Source: Rhynchonema sp. JSB1_4 (taxonomy: Eukaryota > Nematoda > Chromadorea > Monhysterida > Xyalidae). From it: DNA of 64,000 nucleotides. This document shows, in pieces, positions 16,778 to 29,200 of this stretch (position 1 is its first letter; each line of letters opens with the position of its first letter). The stretch covers positions 1-64,000 of the forward strand of contig JASAMV010005140.1 in assembly GCA_030248065.1 (NCBI GenBank). Direction: 5' to 3'. A program made the translations under genes and the position numbers. A model generated the notes under the pieces. The model did no database searches and was not told the DNA's origin. It saw only the letters and a list, made by a program, of their open reading frames with translations.

Positions 16778-17077
16778 CGAGCCGACCCGATCCTGACCTC
16801 TGGTCGGAGGTCGGAGAGAGAACCCAGGGCCCGCACGCAATTCCAACAAAAACGGTACGGTTTACGGTAAATGAAAGAAAAAGAAAATCTGACGTGAAGC
16901 TGTCCGTATCCTTTTCGATGTCGGGATTATCCGTCGACTTTTGACATCAGGCGTGGTTTCGGTTGATGGAAGACTCATTATGGATTTGAAAATAAAGCGG
17001 ATGGAATCCTTGTAATGAGCCTTCCCGAAGGGCCGTTTCCCAGGAAGGCTTATTATGTATGATATGTTGTATACTAG
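16778..17077. other. Short spacer before the duplicated block
   Basis: Nothing recognisable as a gene. The minus-strand frame (16862-17116) has no motif I know. It runs up to the half-MITE at 17078. Confidence 0.4.
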
Positions 17078-17209
17078 ACTTGAAACATTCCACGTTAATA
17101 ACAGGCAATGTTTCACGTTTACACCGAGCTACGCCGACCGAGCTTTCGATCGAACTTTACGCCGACTTTTACATCCAACTGACCCTTACACCGTTTCGAA
17201 AATTCCACC
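17078..17209. mobile_element. Half copy of a TA-type MITE, ends exactly at the duplication boundary
   Basis: From CTTGAAACATTCCACG to CGAAAATTCCACCC this is one half of the palindromic element found whole at 25243-25451 and 25702-25928. The element ends at 17209, and at the next base, AAAATAAGG, homology between the two 8-kb duplicated blocks begins. Confidence 0.75.
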
Positions 17210-17647
17210 CAAAATAAGGATACGTTTCACGTTTCTCATCAACTGGAGTCCGTTTATGTGAACTCTATTTCCGCGTGTGTGGGCAAACCACCTATACTTT
17301 GAAGCCGACAAACAACACACACACACACAAACGCCACACGGAAACAACGCGTGACGTGGCTACAGTATCTTTACCGAAATATTTTAGGTGTGTAGGAATT
17401 CAGGGTGATACAGTATGCCCTTTAACAGTTCACATTCGCATTCGACACTCATCCACTATTGCCTTGAAAACCAGGGTGTTATTGCCATCCCACGTCAAAA
17501 TCGTGTGAAACTTTAAAAAATGTGTTGGCAGTTTATTTGCCACGACACTCACGTGTTTCATTCATTCATCACGAGATTTGTATTGCATTGGTTTATTTTC
17601 ATCGTCTCTTATATTCGGCCCCGAAATTGAATTGTTCTGATCACAAA
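17210..17647 (+). promoter_or_regulatory. Presumed promoter/5' region of the RNF216-like gene, copy 1
   Basis: 438 bp between the duplication boundary and the first ATG. It holds CACACACA repeats and no gene. The matching 5' region of copy 2 (25608-26283) carries an additional 227-bp MITE, so the two copies have different upstream DNA. No core-promoter element could be pinned down. Confidence 0.35.
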
Positions 17648-19576
17648 ATGGCGGCAGCGGCAGCAGTTGAATCATCCGAATCGAATTCAGAATCACGAGA
17701 GAACGATATCGCACGAGTGAAGGAAATATTGGGAGAAGCGTTCGATCGGGATACGATCCAACGGGAAATTAAGGTTACTTCTTGCTGTGTAATTCAGGTC
17801 ACCCTCGACTTTTGAACAGGCTTGAACAGGTTTCAATCAAACTGCATTTGCAGAACACACCGAAAAAGACAAATCAACAAAATCAAAATCGCATTGATCA
17901 AGTAGTCGATCGGCTGATTCAGTACGAAGTGAATAATAACAACGGTTTGTTTACGTTTGCGTGATCGGTCTCTGATAATTCTCAAACTTGTGAAAATTAT
18001 GCCACCTTCAAACCGTCGTTTCAAATCAATCCCAATATTCAGTGAATCCGGCAGCGCGAATGGAGGCCGCGATGTCTCGTTTGATCGACATGTTCCCGGA
18101 TCACGACGTGAACGATCTGATGCGTCGATTGCACGATCACAATGGCATGATTGAACGTGTCATTCTGGCGATCACCAACGATGATGTTCCACAAGGGGTA
18201 CGTTTATGTCACTGTGACTAATTCACAATTTGATTCACGATTTCAAGTGACTACTATTATACCAAAACGAATCTTCTCTAGCACGTTTCTCATTACAGCA
18301 CGCAGCCGCGGCCGTGAGCAGCGATAACCTCCACACAGCGTCCAGCGATCTAAACGCAGTTTTCCATCAAGACAAGAAACGTCCGCGTGCCGGTGAGTGA
18401 TAGCAATTATCAAAATGAAAATGCTTCTTTACGCTCATAGCCAATTTTGTTTGAAACATCAGGTGAGCTGGACGAAGCACAAGCCAAAATCGACCGACTG
18501 CCATTCGTGCTGCAACAATTGATCGAACGTCGCATCGAAGTGCTCGTCCACGCGTATGACAATGCTGAACGGTGTGTGACGTGTCACTGCAACGTTGCAA
18601 ACACGTCAAACTGTGAAACATTCAATAACTTTGTGGTGGACTGCTGTTTCTTCAGATAGTGCACACTCAGTTTTTTGGCTGAGAAGTTGATGTTTCACGT
18701 GTGCACAACAGCCGAAAAGAATCAATTATACTACTCTAGCAATGAAGCAAGATAAAAATATAACGGACGCTTTTTTGGGCAAAGTGAGACAATTTGAAAA
18801 AAACTACTTCCCTTTTGTCCTCAGGTTTCGGTTTCGGCTTGAGCTTTTCAAGTTTCTCCAATTTCAATTTGAGATATGAAAAGTACCGAGAGACAGAGTT
18901 TTCACGAATGCGACATATTATCACTATCAATATCAAACTAATTATATAGCTGTGTCCCAATCCAACTGCGATCACCGCGATGTTTCAGTGACCATCTGTT
19001 TGTGCAGTTGAGTGCCGCAACGACAGCCGACCAAGTCGAGCAGATCAATGCGCGAATCGAGGAGGAATTGGAAAAGGAAGCGAACGAATTGGCCGAGGCC
19101 GGACAGTCGTCATCCCGACTCCCAAAACGACGAAACACACTTGGACCGATGGTGGACAGAGAGGTCCTGGACCTGAGTTGAGATTTGAGAAATTTGGTGA
19201 AGTTGCTGTTCAAGATATGGTGCATCCAAGCTGCAGCACTGCAGTTGATCAATCCACCAATGGGCATAATAACAAGGTTTCTTTCAGCGCACACCATCTG
19301 ATAAGTATGAGTGCATTCGACCAGTGTGAACCCCTGTGTTCAGCCCCATTTTGTTAGCATTGAACACGGAACTTCCGAGTGATTTTTGACCAGCGTAACA
19401 GTTTTGGTTTGCTGTCTAGAAATAAACTGTTAGACGATTCCTCCCGATCACCGCATTTTTTAATAAATACCCACCATAATGTTTTACACACATTTGCAGT
19501 TGGTCGCGGCACTATCCAGCGAGCAGAAGTTGATGTGCGTGCAGCTGGCAGCGATGTTCCGTGACGCCGATCCGAA

Positions 19577-19652
19577 ACGGATATTTCGAAACGGTAAAGG
19601 GGGAAAGGGAAACAAAAAAGAACGATCAAAACCCCCCCCCCCCCCCCCCCCC
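19577..19652. other. 76-bp insertion ending in poly-C inside exon 7 of copy 1
   Basis: Absent from copy 2, where GATCCGAA runs straight into CTACATCG. It starts with CGGATATTTCGAAACGG, continues purine-rich, and ends in about 22 consecutive C. It introduces a frameshift and no target duplication is obvious. A GTAAAG within it could serve as a splice donor, but no clean acceptor restores the reading frame at the far side. Confidence 0.8.
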
Positions 19653-22202
19653 CTACATCGTTGAGCAGATACAGAAACGATACGCCGACTACGACAAGGC
19701 ACACCCAAATGATGTGTTCCAACGTGCTGATGTTGTGGCGAATGAAATGGTCGAAGGTTGGGGGGGGGGCATTGGGTGGTTGACTGACTGTTGTCTTTTT
19801 GCCCGCGATGGCCGCACCTGACTGTTTTCACGAACGACATTCCAACTTTGCAGCCATGTCCACCCAATCCTATCCGAAGCTTCGCGAGCGTCAAGAGAAG
19901 ATCAGTGCCACGCGTCGTCGCGATGAATATCTCGATGCCGATCTGTTCGATGTTTCAGCCTTCTTGGCACTGTTTCAACAACCGGAGGCGTATTTCAGTG
20001 ACCGAACGCGACAAGTCAGCGAGAATTATGTCCAACACGCACAAGTTCGTGATCGGGAATACTATTTTAAACTATACATGGTGTGCTTTAGCTGCTGGCT
20101 TCAACCTGATTTCACAGACGGGTGGTGTAGCAGGACATCGTCAGTGCATCAATGTCAATTCAAAAAAATGAAGACACAAGATTGTAGTGCACTGACGTCA
20201 GTCACAATGTGATTCTGAATTGTACGTCGGATAACCGTTTCGATCTGCTCCACAGTGACATGGTGCCAAGGTCATCATCAGTGATGTTTCACAGTGGCAC
20301 AATCTGTGCAGGCCTGGCTCTACAACCGATACCCCGGCTACAAGACCAATTTCCTGACGCTGCTGCTAAAGGAATTCGACAACCATCTCTATCCAACCTA
20401 CCAACGAATTGAACGTTCGTCACCATTTATTTGCTTCTTTGCATTTTTGCTAAAAATTTGAATAAAAGTATGACAAACTGCAGAAGAACGCCGTGAGAAG
20501 CGCGGACGTCGCGTGAAGATGAAAGGGCTGTCGTTCAACGTTGTCCAATTCATGATGCAGCCTCGGCCCGACAAGGTGCCCTTCCCCGAACTACTCGACG
20601 AACCGTTCTACCGTGAAATGCAGTACATCACATTCAAAAATCGAATTCAAGGTTCGCAGACGATTGTATTCTGTTTGGTGATTGTCCACAAAGAATACTC
20701 AACAATGAAACGTTGCTGGGAGTGCTTGCAGAAGAACTGAATCTACGCGAAGATCTGCTGCTTGTTCGTCGTGAGGAGGCGCGTGCAGCCAATCAGATGT
20801 GTGAGTGTGACGTGTGTGCTGACGACGATGTGTTGCCCGAGGACATGGTGCAGTGCGGAGGAGGCGTTGACCATCGATTCTGCCGCAATTGTGTGCGACA
20901 ACACGCCGAGACGCAGATCGGGGATGAGGGTGGGTACCACTTGAATTTTGGTCCCATTTTGAAACATCACACACACACATCGTAACGCAACGATGACAGG
21001 TGCGCACAACGTCAAATGTCTGGCCGGTGCGTGCAATGAGTTCTACCAATTGGGGACGCTGCAGGGTCTGATCCGTGCGCAAACCTACAATCGTTTGTTG
21101 CGTCGTATGCAGCAGGTCGGTCATTGGTTCCGTCATTAATACCCGTATTCACAAACCGATTTTCACCCCTTCCTCATCACAGGACGAATTGCGCAGCGCA
21201 CAGCTCGAAAACCTGGTATCGTGTCCGGCGTGCGACTTTGCGATGATCGTCGACGACCAGCAACTGCGTGTGTTCCAGTGCCAAAACCCGGAATGTTTGA
21301 AGGAGACCTGTCGGTTAGTGGCGTGACAATCACCTGGCGTGTGTGAAGCAGACAGGATAATAGTGCCATGTTAAAATCACAATTTCAACAAGTCAAACGT
21401 AGAAAACTGATGTTGCAGCGAGTGCGGTGAAACATCACACATTCCGCTACGATGTGACGAGGTTGAGAAGGATGCGGAGACACGGATGCGCACGTATGTG
21501 GAAAACGAAATGGCCGAGGCGTTGATTCGTACATGTCCCAACTGTCAGAAACGGTACGTGATCGATCGATTGATTTGAAGTCTCATGGAAAGCTGTCGAG
21601 TTCGAACACGAGCAACATAATTTAGAATTGTCAAAGTCGACGGCTGCAACAAGATGACGTGTAGTTGTGGCACCAAATTCTGCTACGTCTGTCGCAAACA
21701 GGTGCGCGACTACTCGCACTTCAACGTCGCTCAGGGGTGAGCTTCTGTGTTTTTAAATTCGTGGTAATCGGGGTACCACCGGTGCATTTTCTGTCTACTG
21801 CGCCGCCAAATGGACAGCGTACTTTACCCCGTAGGTGTGAGGCTGCTCTTCAGAAACTACGTTTGTGTCAAAGTGTCAAGGGGCTTCATTTGTTTCAGTG
21901 GCAAACCTCCGTGTCCGCTGCACACCAGTCTCGATACAGTGAATGCTTCGGTGGCCGAAAAAGCCGGGGTTGAGGCGAAAGAAAAATTCTTCAAAGTTTG
22001 TTTCACGACGTATATTCTCAGGTCTAAAATCCTATTGATTTGGTGATGTTTCACAAAATAGGAGAATCCAGACGCGGCCAAAATGCTGAAACGATCGGAT
22101 CGAGCCGAAGTGGACACAAGCTCGTTGGTGGACAGACGCGGCGATGCAAATCGTTGGTCATCGTGCTGTGTTTGCGCTTTGTGGTTGTGTTGTGCGACCC
22201 TG

Positions 22203-22340
22203 CGATGGGCATAATAATAAGATTGGCACAAGCACTAACCACAGATGGGCACGATAACACAACAGTGCAATATTCTACTAATGGGCCCGATAATTCACAA
22301 TTCATATTGATGGGCATGATACTAAAACATCGCTAACAGA
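22203..22340 (+). repeat. Four degenerate GATGGGCATAATAA units in an intron
   Basis: GATGGGCATAATAA, GATGGGCACGATAAC, AATGGGCCCGATAAT and GATGGGCATGATAC follow one another at 27-46 bp spacing in the intron before exon 18 of copy 1. The same is seen in copy 2 (about 30769-30890). Single related words occur at about 19258 and 61470. Confidence 0.55.
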
Positions 22341-23415
22341 TTGGCAAGCTATCGGAGCCATAATTCGATCACCTCTTACAGCGCTGGTTGTTCTGGCGAC
22401 GGCGCACTACGAACGGGCACAGAATCTATTCAATCAGGACCGAGCGAATGGTGCGACGATGACGCCGGCACAGCGAATCAACAACTATCGAGCGATGACC
22501 GCATGGTTGAATGAAGCAGACGGACATCTGCGTCGACAGGTCGAACCCGTACCCGACTTGAGGGCTCGCATACAGACGTTGCGCACACAGGTCGGTCCAC
22601 TGATGTTTCATTTGCAACTTAATCGAACAGATTGTAGAGGTCGAAATTAGTGGAAAGCCGTTCTTCCTAATACACATCCTTGATTCAAAAGAAGTGACGC
22701 AACTCAGATCTGATCCGAATCCTTCAAGTTTGATACTGGCCTTTGTGTTCCACACAATGTGACATCAAATGCGTGTATGATTGCAGATACAAGCCAACCA
22801 TCCAGAGCCTGCAGCGATACACGTTGCACCTGCACGTCGTATTCGTCGACAACGGGCCGGTCGCGGTGCGCAATGGGCATTGCAACCAGCAGCTGTTGCA
22901 CCGGTGCGACCCGCATTGGCGGCAGGCGTGCGCGACGCACAAGCAGCTGCCCATCGTGCGCCATTTGCACCAGTACCACCCCCTCGTTTCCCGGCGCCCG
23001 CACCAGTCGTCCCCCAACAGCAGCAAGGTCGTCGTGTGTTGATCAACGGTCAAGTGTACCCCAACTATCAGAATCGAGTGCGCGTCAACGGCGGTCAAGT
23101 GCTGCAGCACGTTCAGAACTACGACGAAATCTGGACCACTCCACAGGGTGGCGCATTCGTGAGTTCATTCAATCTGTGCAGCCTTGTTCTATTGCGTATA
23201 CTTATGAAACATCGCCTAAACTTGCAGGGCCGATTCACCGGCGGTCCGTGGGAACCTCTTCCGCAACCACAACAACAATTACCGCAACAACAACATCTGC
23301 AGCCACAACAACATCAACCACAGCAACAGCCACAACAACAGCAGCAACAACATCTGCAGCCACAACAACAACATCTGCATCCACAACAACAGCAACATCA
23401 TCAACAACAACAGCC

Positions 23416-23469
<54 letters not shown>

Positions 23470-23521
23470 GCCCCATCCTGACAATGAAGACGGTGGAGTT
23501 TGGGGATTCGGATGGTGGTAA

Positions 23522-24387
23522 ATCGTGATGAAAATGTCATACATACTGAACACTAAAAATACAGGTAGATTGTGTGCGACTTTGGAATTCTAAAAAAACT
23601 AATTTATTGATGCCGTAAGATTGATTTGGGTTTGATTGTTACTCATTGAGCTGCTGTGATTTTCATTTGACTCTCGTCCCAGGCCAAGAGGTATTGTGGT
23701 TATCCTGAAAAATTAATTTGAAGGCCGCAAAAAAAGCAGGGCGATGCTGATGTTTTTTGTTCAGGTTGACCCATTGCTTGTGATCGACTGAAACATAACA
23801 GAATTATTTCACCAGGTTCTTTTCTTGTGCTTTTTGTTGTTTGTTATTGCTGTTTGACACCCACGTTATTCTTGGTTGCTAATTCTAGCACATTACTTGA
23901 TTTGGAACGATGTTGCATTAAGACTAGTCTTCTGATCGCATTGATGCTTGCATTCGGGCAGAGAACGAACCCACTTGTTTCAATCAAATGTGTATTTACA
24001 GCTGTTGAAAAATTGTATCAAATGAAGCGTAAGCAAAGATACCAGATTCAGTATACTGTAGAATTTCGGGGTTGGAGCTGCAGTAGTTATTAGTTCGCAG
24101 CACGGTTAATAGTTTTGTCCTCAAATCATGTCGTCACATTTCGTCGTCGAACAAGCAATAATACTACATACATGAGCCCCAAATGAGCGCAAAAATAATA
24201 CATGTGGTTTGACGGTAAAATGTGACGACAAGATTTGACGACATTGCCATAAGCGGTATTTTTGCCTTTATTGCTGGAACTCCAACTTGAGTGCATCATA
24301 TCAACAATGGGTGCTGCTGCGCTTCACCAAGAAGGGTGTTAGTTGTGTTTGTTTTCGAGGTTTGAGCGTGAGCACAGCAGCACACAA
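23522..24387. other. 3' flank of RNF216-like copy 1
   Basis: No gene. It presumably includes the 3' untranslated region. A minor inverted word, ATGTCGTCACATTT versus AAATGTGACGACA, sits at about 24127-24232. Small frames here are conserved with copy 2 only because the DNA is duplicated. Confidence 0.5.
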
Positions 24388-24710
24388 CAGTGGCGGATCC
24401 AGCCTTCGGCCAAGGGAGGGGCCATATCCAGAAAGTCATTTTTATGTCGTGCTTGCTTAGAATTTCGCGCGTTTTACACCAAATATTATGCAAAAATGTG
24501 ACAATACCAAATTTCATTGAAAATGGGTGTATCAATGCCTTATCTGATGCGGGAAGGGCTCGATTTTTGGACTTTTGCAGTGTTATATCAGAGTTAAATC
24601 CTCCGATTTAGGGGGTTATTATTCCTTCTTCCTTCCGAACGGTGCCCCCTTCAGGGGCCAGATGGACCAAGGAGGCATGGCCCCAGCCACCTCCCCTGGA
24701 TCCGCCATTG
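24388..24710. mobile_element. hAT-like MITE, 323 bp, TSD GCACACAA
   Basis: TIRs CAGTGGCGGATCCAG and CTGGATCCGCCATTG (one mismatch); the octamer GCACACAA is exact on both sides (24380-24387, 24711-24718). CAGTGGCGGATCC is a common hAT-type terminus in invertebrates (recall). The orthologous copy in the second block (33031-33361) keeps GCACACAA on the left but has GCTTACAA on the right. The insertion therefore predates the 8-kb duplication. Confidence 0.88.
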
Positions 24711-25242
24711 GCACACAACAACCTTCACACACTGATGTCACAGGGTGCATCTTGAGCGCATTATCATTATAAAACTAGGTAAAATACGTGAAACATTTTT
24801 GTGCTTTTGTAATGTTGTTTGTGCTGAACTGAACTATATGTATCGTTGGGACTATTTCTGATCCTTTTACTTTCTGACTGATTCGGTTCGAATTATATTG
24901 ATGTCCATTCTTTTGTCCATGATGATATTGACTGACTTTGATGCTTCATGCGTACTGGCATAAACTCAGAAGTATCTTTGGCGTGATTTCTTTCTATGTA
25001 TAATGTATCTTTCTCTTTCTGAGCACATCTCTGCTCCTGTTCTGCATTTGGTGCTTCACGTGAACTGGTATAAAGTTTATGAACTTGTTCTCTTTGTAGA
25101 TTGAAAGTTTATTGGCATCTGCCATTTACCGATTCAATAGCGACTGTTTGCGGCCCTGTTCGAAAAAGCGACAGTTAGCTTTTACAGTGTGGAAAAGAGC
25201 AATCTGCGATGTAACATTCCAACGGGAGAAAGAACTCACATA
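24711..25242. other. Distal 3' flank of block 1 and start of the inter-copy spacer
   Basis: No gene. Homology with copy 2 ends at 25140 (compare 33793). 25141-25607 is spacer between the copies, holding one whole TA-type MITE and one TTAGGC-bearing unit in reverse orientation (25524-25555). Confidence 0.5.
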
Positions 25243-25451
25243 GGGTGGAATTTTCGAAACGGTGTAAAGGTCAGTTGGGCGTAAAGGTCGGTGTAAAGTT
25301 CTGTCGAAAGCTCGGTCGGCGTAGCTCGGTGCAAACGTGAAACATTGCCTGTTATTAACGTGGAATGTTTCAAATTTACACCGAGGTCTATCACACTGAG
25401 CTGTCGACCGAGCTTTCCACTGACCTTTACACCGTTTCGAAAATATTACCC
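25243..25451. mobile_element. TA-type palindromic MITE, 209 bp
   Basis: It begins GGGTGGAATTTTCGAAACGG and ends with a close reverse complement, TTTCGAAAATATTACCC. TA stands on each side (25241-25242 and 25452-25453), as in Tc1/mariner-type insertion. Subterminal GTAAAGGTC words repeat inside each arm. The centre contains GTGAAACATTGCC and GGAATGTTTCA, related to but not identical with the dispersed TGAAACATC word. Confidence 0.75.
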
Positions 25452-25701
25452 TATGGGTAATATAAACAGAAGCCAACTCTGGATTTCTCTTTCAGTCAAC
25501 TTTTTGCAGAACAATTCGATTCAGGCTTAGGCTTAGGCCCCAGCCGGGAAGACCTCTACGCACCTCATATGTCCACGCCTAATGTAAAGACTAAAACGGA
25601 CCTCAACAAAATAAGGATACGTTTCACGTTTCTCATCAACTGGAGTCCGTTTATGTGAACTCTATTTCCGCGTGTGTGGGCAAACCACCTACATATACAT
25701 A

Positions 25702-25928
25702 GGGTGGAATTTTCGAAACGGTGTAAAGGTCAGTTGGGCGTAAAGGTCGGTGTAAAAGTTCGGTCGAAAGCTCGGTCGGCGTAGCTCGGTGTAAACGTGA
25801 AACATTGCCTGTTATTAACGTGGAATGTTTCAAGTTTACACCGAGGTCTATCACACTGAGCTGTCGACCGAGCTTTCCACCGACCTTTACACCCAACTGA
25901 CCTTTACACCGTTTCGAAAATATCACCC
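25702..25928. mobile_element. TA-type palindromic MITE present only in copy 2, 227 bp
   Basis: Same family as 25243-25451. Copy 1 has the empty site near 17290 (ACCACCTATACTTTG). In copy 2 the same place reads ACCACCTACATATACATA, then the element, then ATACTTTG. The insertion is thus younger than the duplication, or was lost cleanly from copy 1 with a few flanking bases. Confidence 0.8.
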
Positions 25929-26283
25929 ATACTTTGAAGCCGACAAACAACACACACACAAACGCGCGTTCACACGGAAACAACGCGCGACGTGGCTACA
26001 GTATCTTTACCTAAATATTTTAGGTGTGTAGGAATTCAGGGTGATACAGTATGCCCTTTAACATTTCACATTCGCATTCGACACTCATCCACTATTGCCT
26101 TGAAAACCAGGGTGTTATTGCCATCCCACGTCAAAGTCGTGTGAAACTTTAAAAAATGTGTTGGCAGTTTATTTGCCACGACACTCACGTGTTTCATTCA
26201 TTCATCACGAGATTCGTATTGCATTGGTTTATTTTCATCGTCTCTTATATTCGGCCCCGAAATTGAATTGTTCTGATCACAAA

Positions 26284-29200
26284 ATGGCGGCAGCGGCAGC
26301 AGTTGAATCATCCGAATCGAATTCAGAATCACGAGAGAACGATATCGCACGAGTGAAGGAAATATTGGGAGAAGCGTTCGATAGGGACACGATCCAACGG
26401 GAAATTAAGGTTACTTCTTGCTGTGTAATTCAGGTCACCCTCGACTTTCGAACAGGCTTGAATAGGTTTCAATCAAACTGCATTTGCAGAACACACCGAA
26501 AAAGACAAATCAACAAAATCAAAATCGCATTGATCAAGTAGTCGATCGGCTGATTCAGTACGAAGTGAATAATAACAACGGTTTGTTTACGTTTGTGTGA
26601 TCGGTCTCTGATAATTCTCAAACTTGTGAAAATTATGCCACCTTCAAACCGTCGTTTCAAATCAATCCCAATATTCAGTGAATCCGGCAGCGCGAATGGA
26701 GGCCGCGATGTCTCGTTTGATCGACATGTTCCCGGATCACGACGTGAATGATCTGATGCGTCGATTGCACGATCACAATGGCATGATTGAACGTGTCATT
26801 CTGGCGATCACCAACGATGATGTTCCACAAGGGGTACGTTTATGTCACTGTGACTAATTCACAATTTGATTCACGATTTCAAGTGACTACTATTATACCA
26901 AAACGAATCTTCTCTAGCACGTTTCACATTACAGCACGCAGCCGCGGCCGTGAGCAGCGATAACCTCCACACAGCGTCCAGCGATCTAAACACAGTTTTC
27001 CATCAAGACAAGAAACGTCCGCGTGCCGGTGAGTGATAGCAATTATCAAAATGAAAATGCTTCTTTACGCTCATAGCCAATTTTGTTTGAAACATCAGGT
27101 GAGCTGGACGAAGCACAAGCCAACATCGACCGACTGCCATTCGTGCTGCAACAATTGATCGAACGTCGCATCGAAGTGCTCGTCCACGCGTATGACAATG
27201 CTGAACGGTGTGTGACGTGTCACTGCAACGTTGCAAACACGTCAAACTGTGAAACATTCAATAACTTTGTAGTGGACTGCGGACTAGAAATGTTTCTTCA
27301 GATTGTGCACACTCAGTTTTTTGGCTGAGAAGTTGATGTTTCACGTGTGCACAACAGCCGAAAAGAATCAATTATACTACTCTAGCAATGAAGCAAGATA
27401 AAAATATAACGGACGCTTTTTTGGGCAAAGTGAGACAATTTGAAAAAAACTACTTCCCTTTTGTCCTCAGGTTTCGGTTTCGGCTTGAGCTTTTCAAGTT
27501 TCTCCAATTTCAATTTGAGATATGAAAAGTACCGAGAGACAGAGTTTTCACGAATGCGACATATTATCACTATCAATATCAAACTAATTATATAGCTGTG
27601 TCCCAATCCAACTGCGATCACCGCGATGTTTCAGTGACCATCTGTTTGTGCAGTTGAGTGCCGCAACGACAGCCGACCAAGTCGAGCAGATCAATGCGCG
27701 AATCGAGGAGGAATTGGAAAAGGAAGCGAACGAATTGGCCGAGGCCGGACAGTCGTCATCCCGACCCCCAAAACGACGAAACACACTTGGACCGATGGTG
27801 GACAGAGAGGTCCTGGACCTGAGTTGAGATTTGAGAAATTTGGTGAAGTTGCTGTTCAAGATGGTGCATCCAAGCTGCAGCACTGCAGTTGATCAATCCA
27901 CAAACGGGCATAATAACAAGGTTTCTTTCAGCGCACACCATCTGATAAGTATGAGTGCATTCGACCAGTGTCAGCCCCTGTGTTCAGCCCCAGTTTGTTA
28001 GCATTGAACACGGAACTTCCGACTGATTTTCGACCAGCGTAACAGTTGTAGTTAGCTGTCTAGAAATAAACTGTCAGACGATTCCTCCCGATCACCGCAT
28101 TTTTTAATAAATACCCACCATAATGTTTTACACACATTTGCAGTTGGTCGCGGCACTATCCAGCGAGCAGAAGTTGATGTGCGTGCAGCTGGCAGCGATG
28201 TTCCGTGACGCCGATCCGAACTACATCGTTGAGCAGATACAGAAACGATACGCCGACTACGACAAGGCACACCCAAATGATGTGTTCCAACGTGCTGATG
28301 TTGTGGCGAATGAAATGGTCGAAGGTTGGGGGGGGGCATTGGGTGGTTGACTGACTGTTGTCTTTTTGCCCGCGATGGCCGCACCTGACTGTTTTCACGA
28401 ACGACATTCCAACTTTGCAGCCATGTCCACCCAATCCTATCCGAAGCTTCGCGAGCGTCAAGAGAAGATCAGTGCCACGCGTCGTCGCGATGAATATCTC
28501 GATGCCGATCTGTTCGATGTTTCAGCCTTCTTGGCACTGTTTCAACAACCGGAGGCGTATTTCAGTGACCGAACGCGACAAGTCAGCGAGAATTATGTCC
28601 AACACGCACAAGTTCGTGATCGGGAATACTATTTTAAACTATACATGGTGTGCTTTAGCTGCTGGCTTCAACCTGATTTCACAGACGGGTGGTGTAGCAG
28701 GACATCGTCAGTGCATCAATGTCAATTCAAAAAAATGAAGACACAAGATTGTAGTGCACTGACGTCAGTCACAATGTGATTCTGAATTGTACGTCGGATA
28801 ACCGTTTCGATCTGCTCCACAGTGACATGGTGCCAAGGTCATCATCAGTGATGTTTCACAGTGGCACAATCTGTGCAGGCCTGGCTCTACAACCGATACC
28901 CCGGCTACAAGACCAATTTCCTGACGCTGCTGCTAAAGGAATTCGACAACCATCTCTATCCAACCTACCAACGAATTGAACGTTCGTCACCATTTATTTG
29001 CTTCTTTGCATTTTTGCTAAAAATTTGAATAAAAGTATGACAAACTGCAGAAGAACGCCGTGAGAAGCGCGGACGTCGCGTGAAGATGAAAGGGCTGTCG
29101 TTCAACGTTGTCCAATTCATGATGCAGCCTCGGCCCGACAAGGTGCCCTTCCCCGAACTACTCGACGAACCGTTCTACCGTGAAATGCAGTACATCACAT

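Larger units (their letters stand above)
17648..23521 (+). pseudogene. RNF216/Triad3-like RBR E3 ubiquitin ligase, copy 1, disrupted in exon 7
   Basis: Exon model (GT-AG, phases agree): 17648-17773, 17854-17944, 18043-18197, 18299-18392, 18463-18571, 18989-19163, 19500-19756, 19854-20080, 20312-20414, 20484-20651, 20732-20929, 21000-21115, 21183-21313, 21419-21553, 21626-21736, 21899-21995, 22062-22152, 22382-22590, 22787-23158, 23228-23521. The encoded order is as in copy 2: RING1 (CECDVC), IBR, RING2 ([10 protein letters not shown]), then a P/Q-rich tail ending WGFGWW. Exon 7 holds a 76-bp insertion (19577-19652) ending in about 22 C. Not being a multiple of three, it shifts frame to a stop soon after, before RING1. 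The gene is therefore dead unless the insertion is spliced out or is an assembly error. The other 19 exons are open. Confidence 0.75.
17210..25140 (+). repeat. Tandem duplication, copy 1 (about 7.9 kb)
   Basis: Homologous base for base to 25608-33793 apart from small indels. It begins AAAATAAGGATACG and ends TTTACCGATTCAATA. It contains the 5' flank, all 20 coding exons and the 3' flank of an RNF216-like gene. Differences seen by eye: the 76-bp exon-7 insertion in this copy, a 227-bp MITE only in copy 2, polyglutamine length changes and few point changes. The duplication therefore looks recent. Confidence 0.9.

Noticed and set aside
20652..20731. Apparent one-base frameshift between exons 10 and 11 of the RNF216-like genes
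   Set aside because: Using an acceptor at AAAG (20693) gave a frame clash, but the acceptor GCTTGCAG at 20731 restores phase in both copies with an 80-bp intron.
22759..23481. Threonine-rich and valine- or leucine-rich frames over the CAA repeat (also 31325-32110 and minus-strand equivalents)
   Set aside because: They are off-frame readings of the glutamine tract; the glutamine frame joins upstream exons in phase and ends in a sensible stop.
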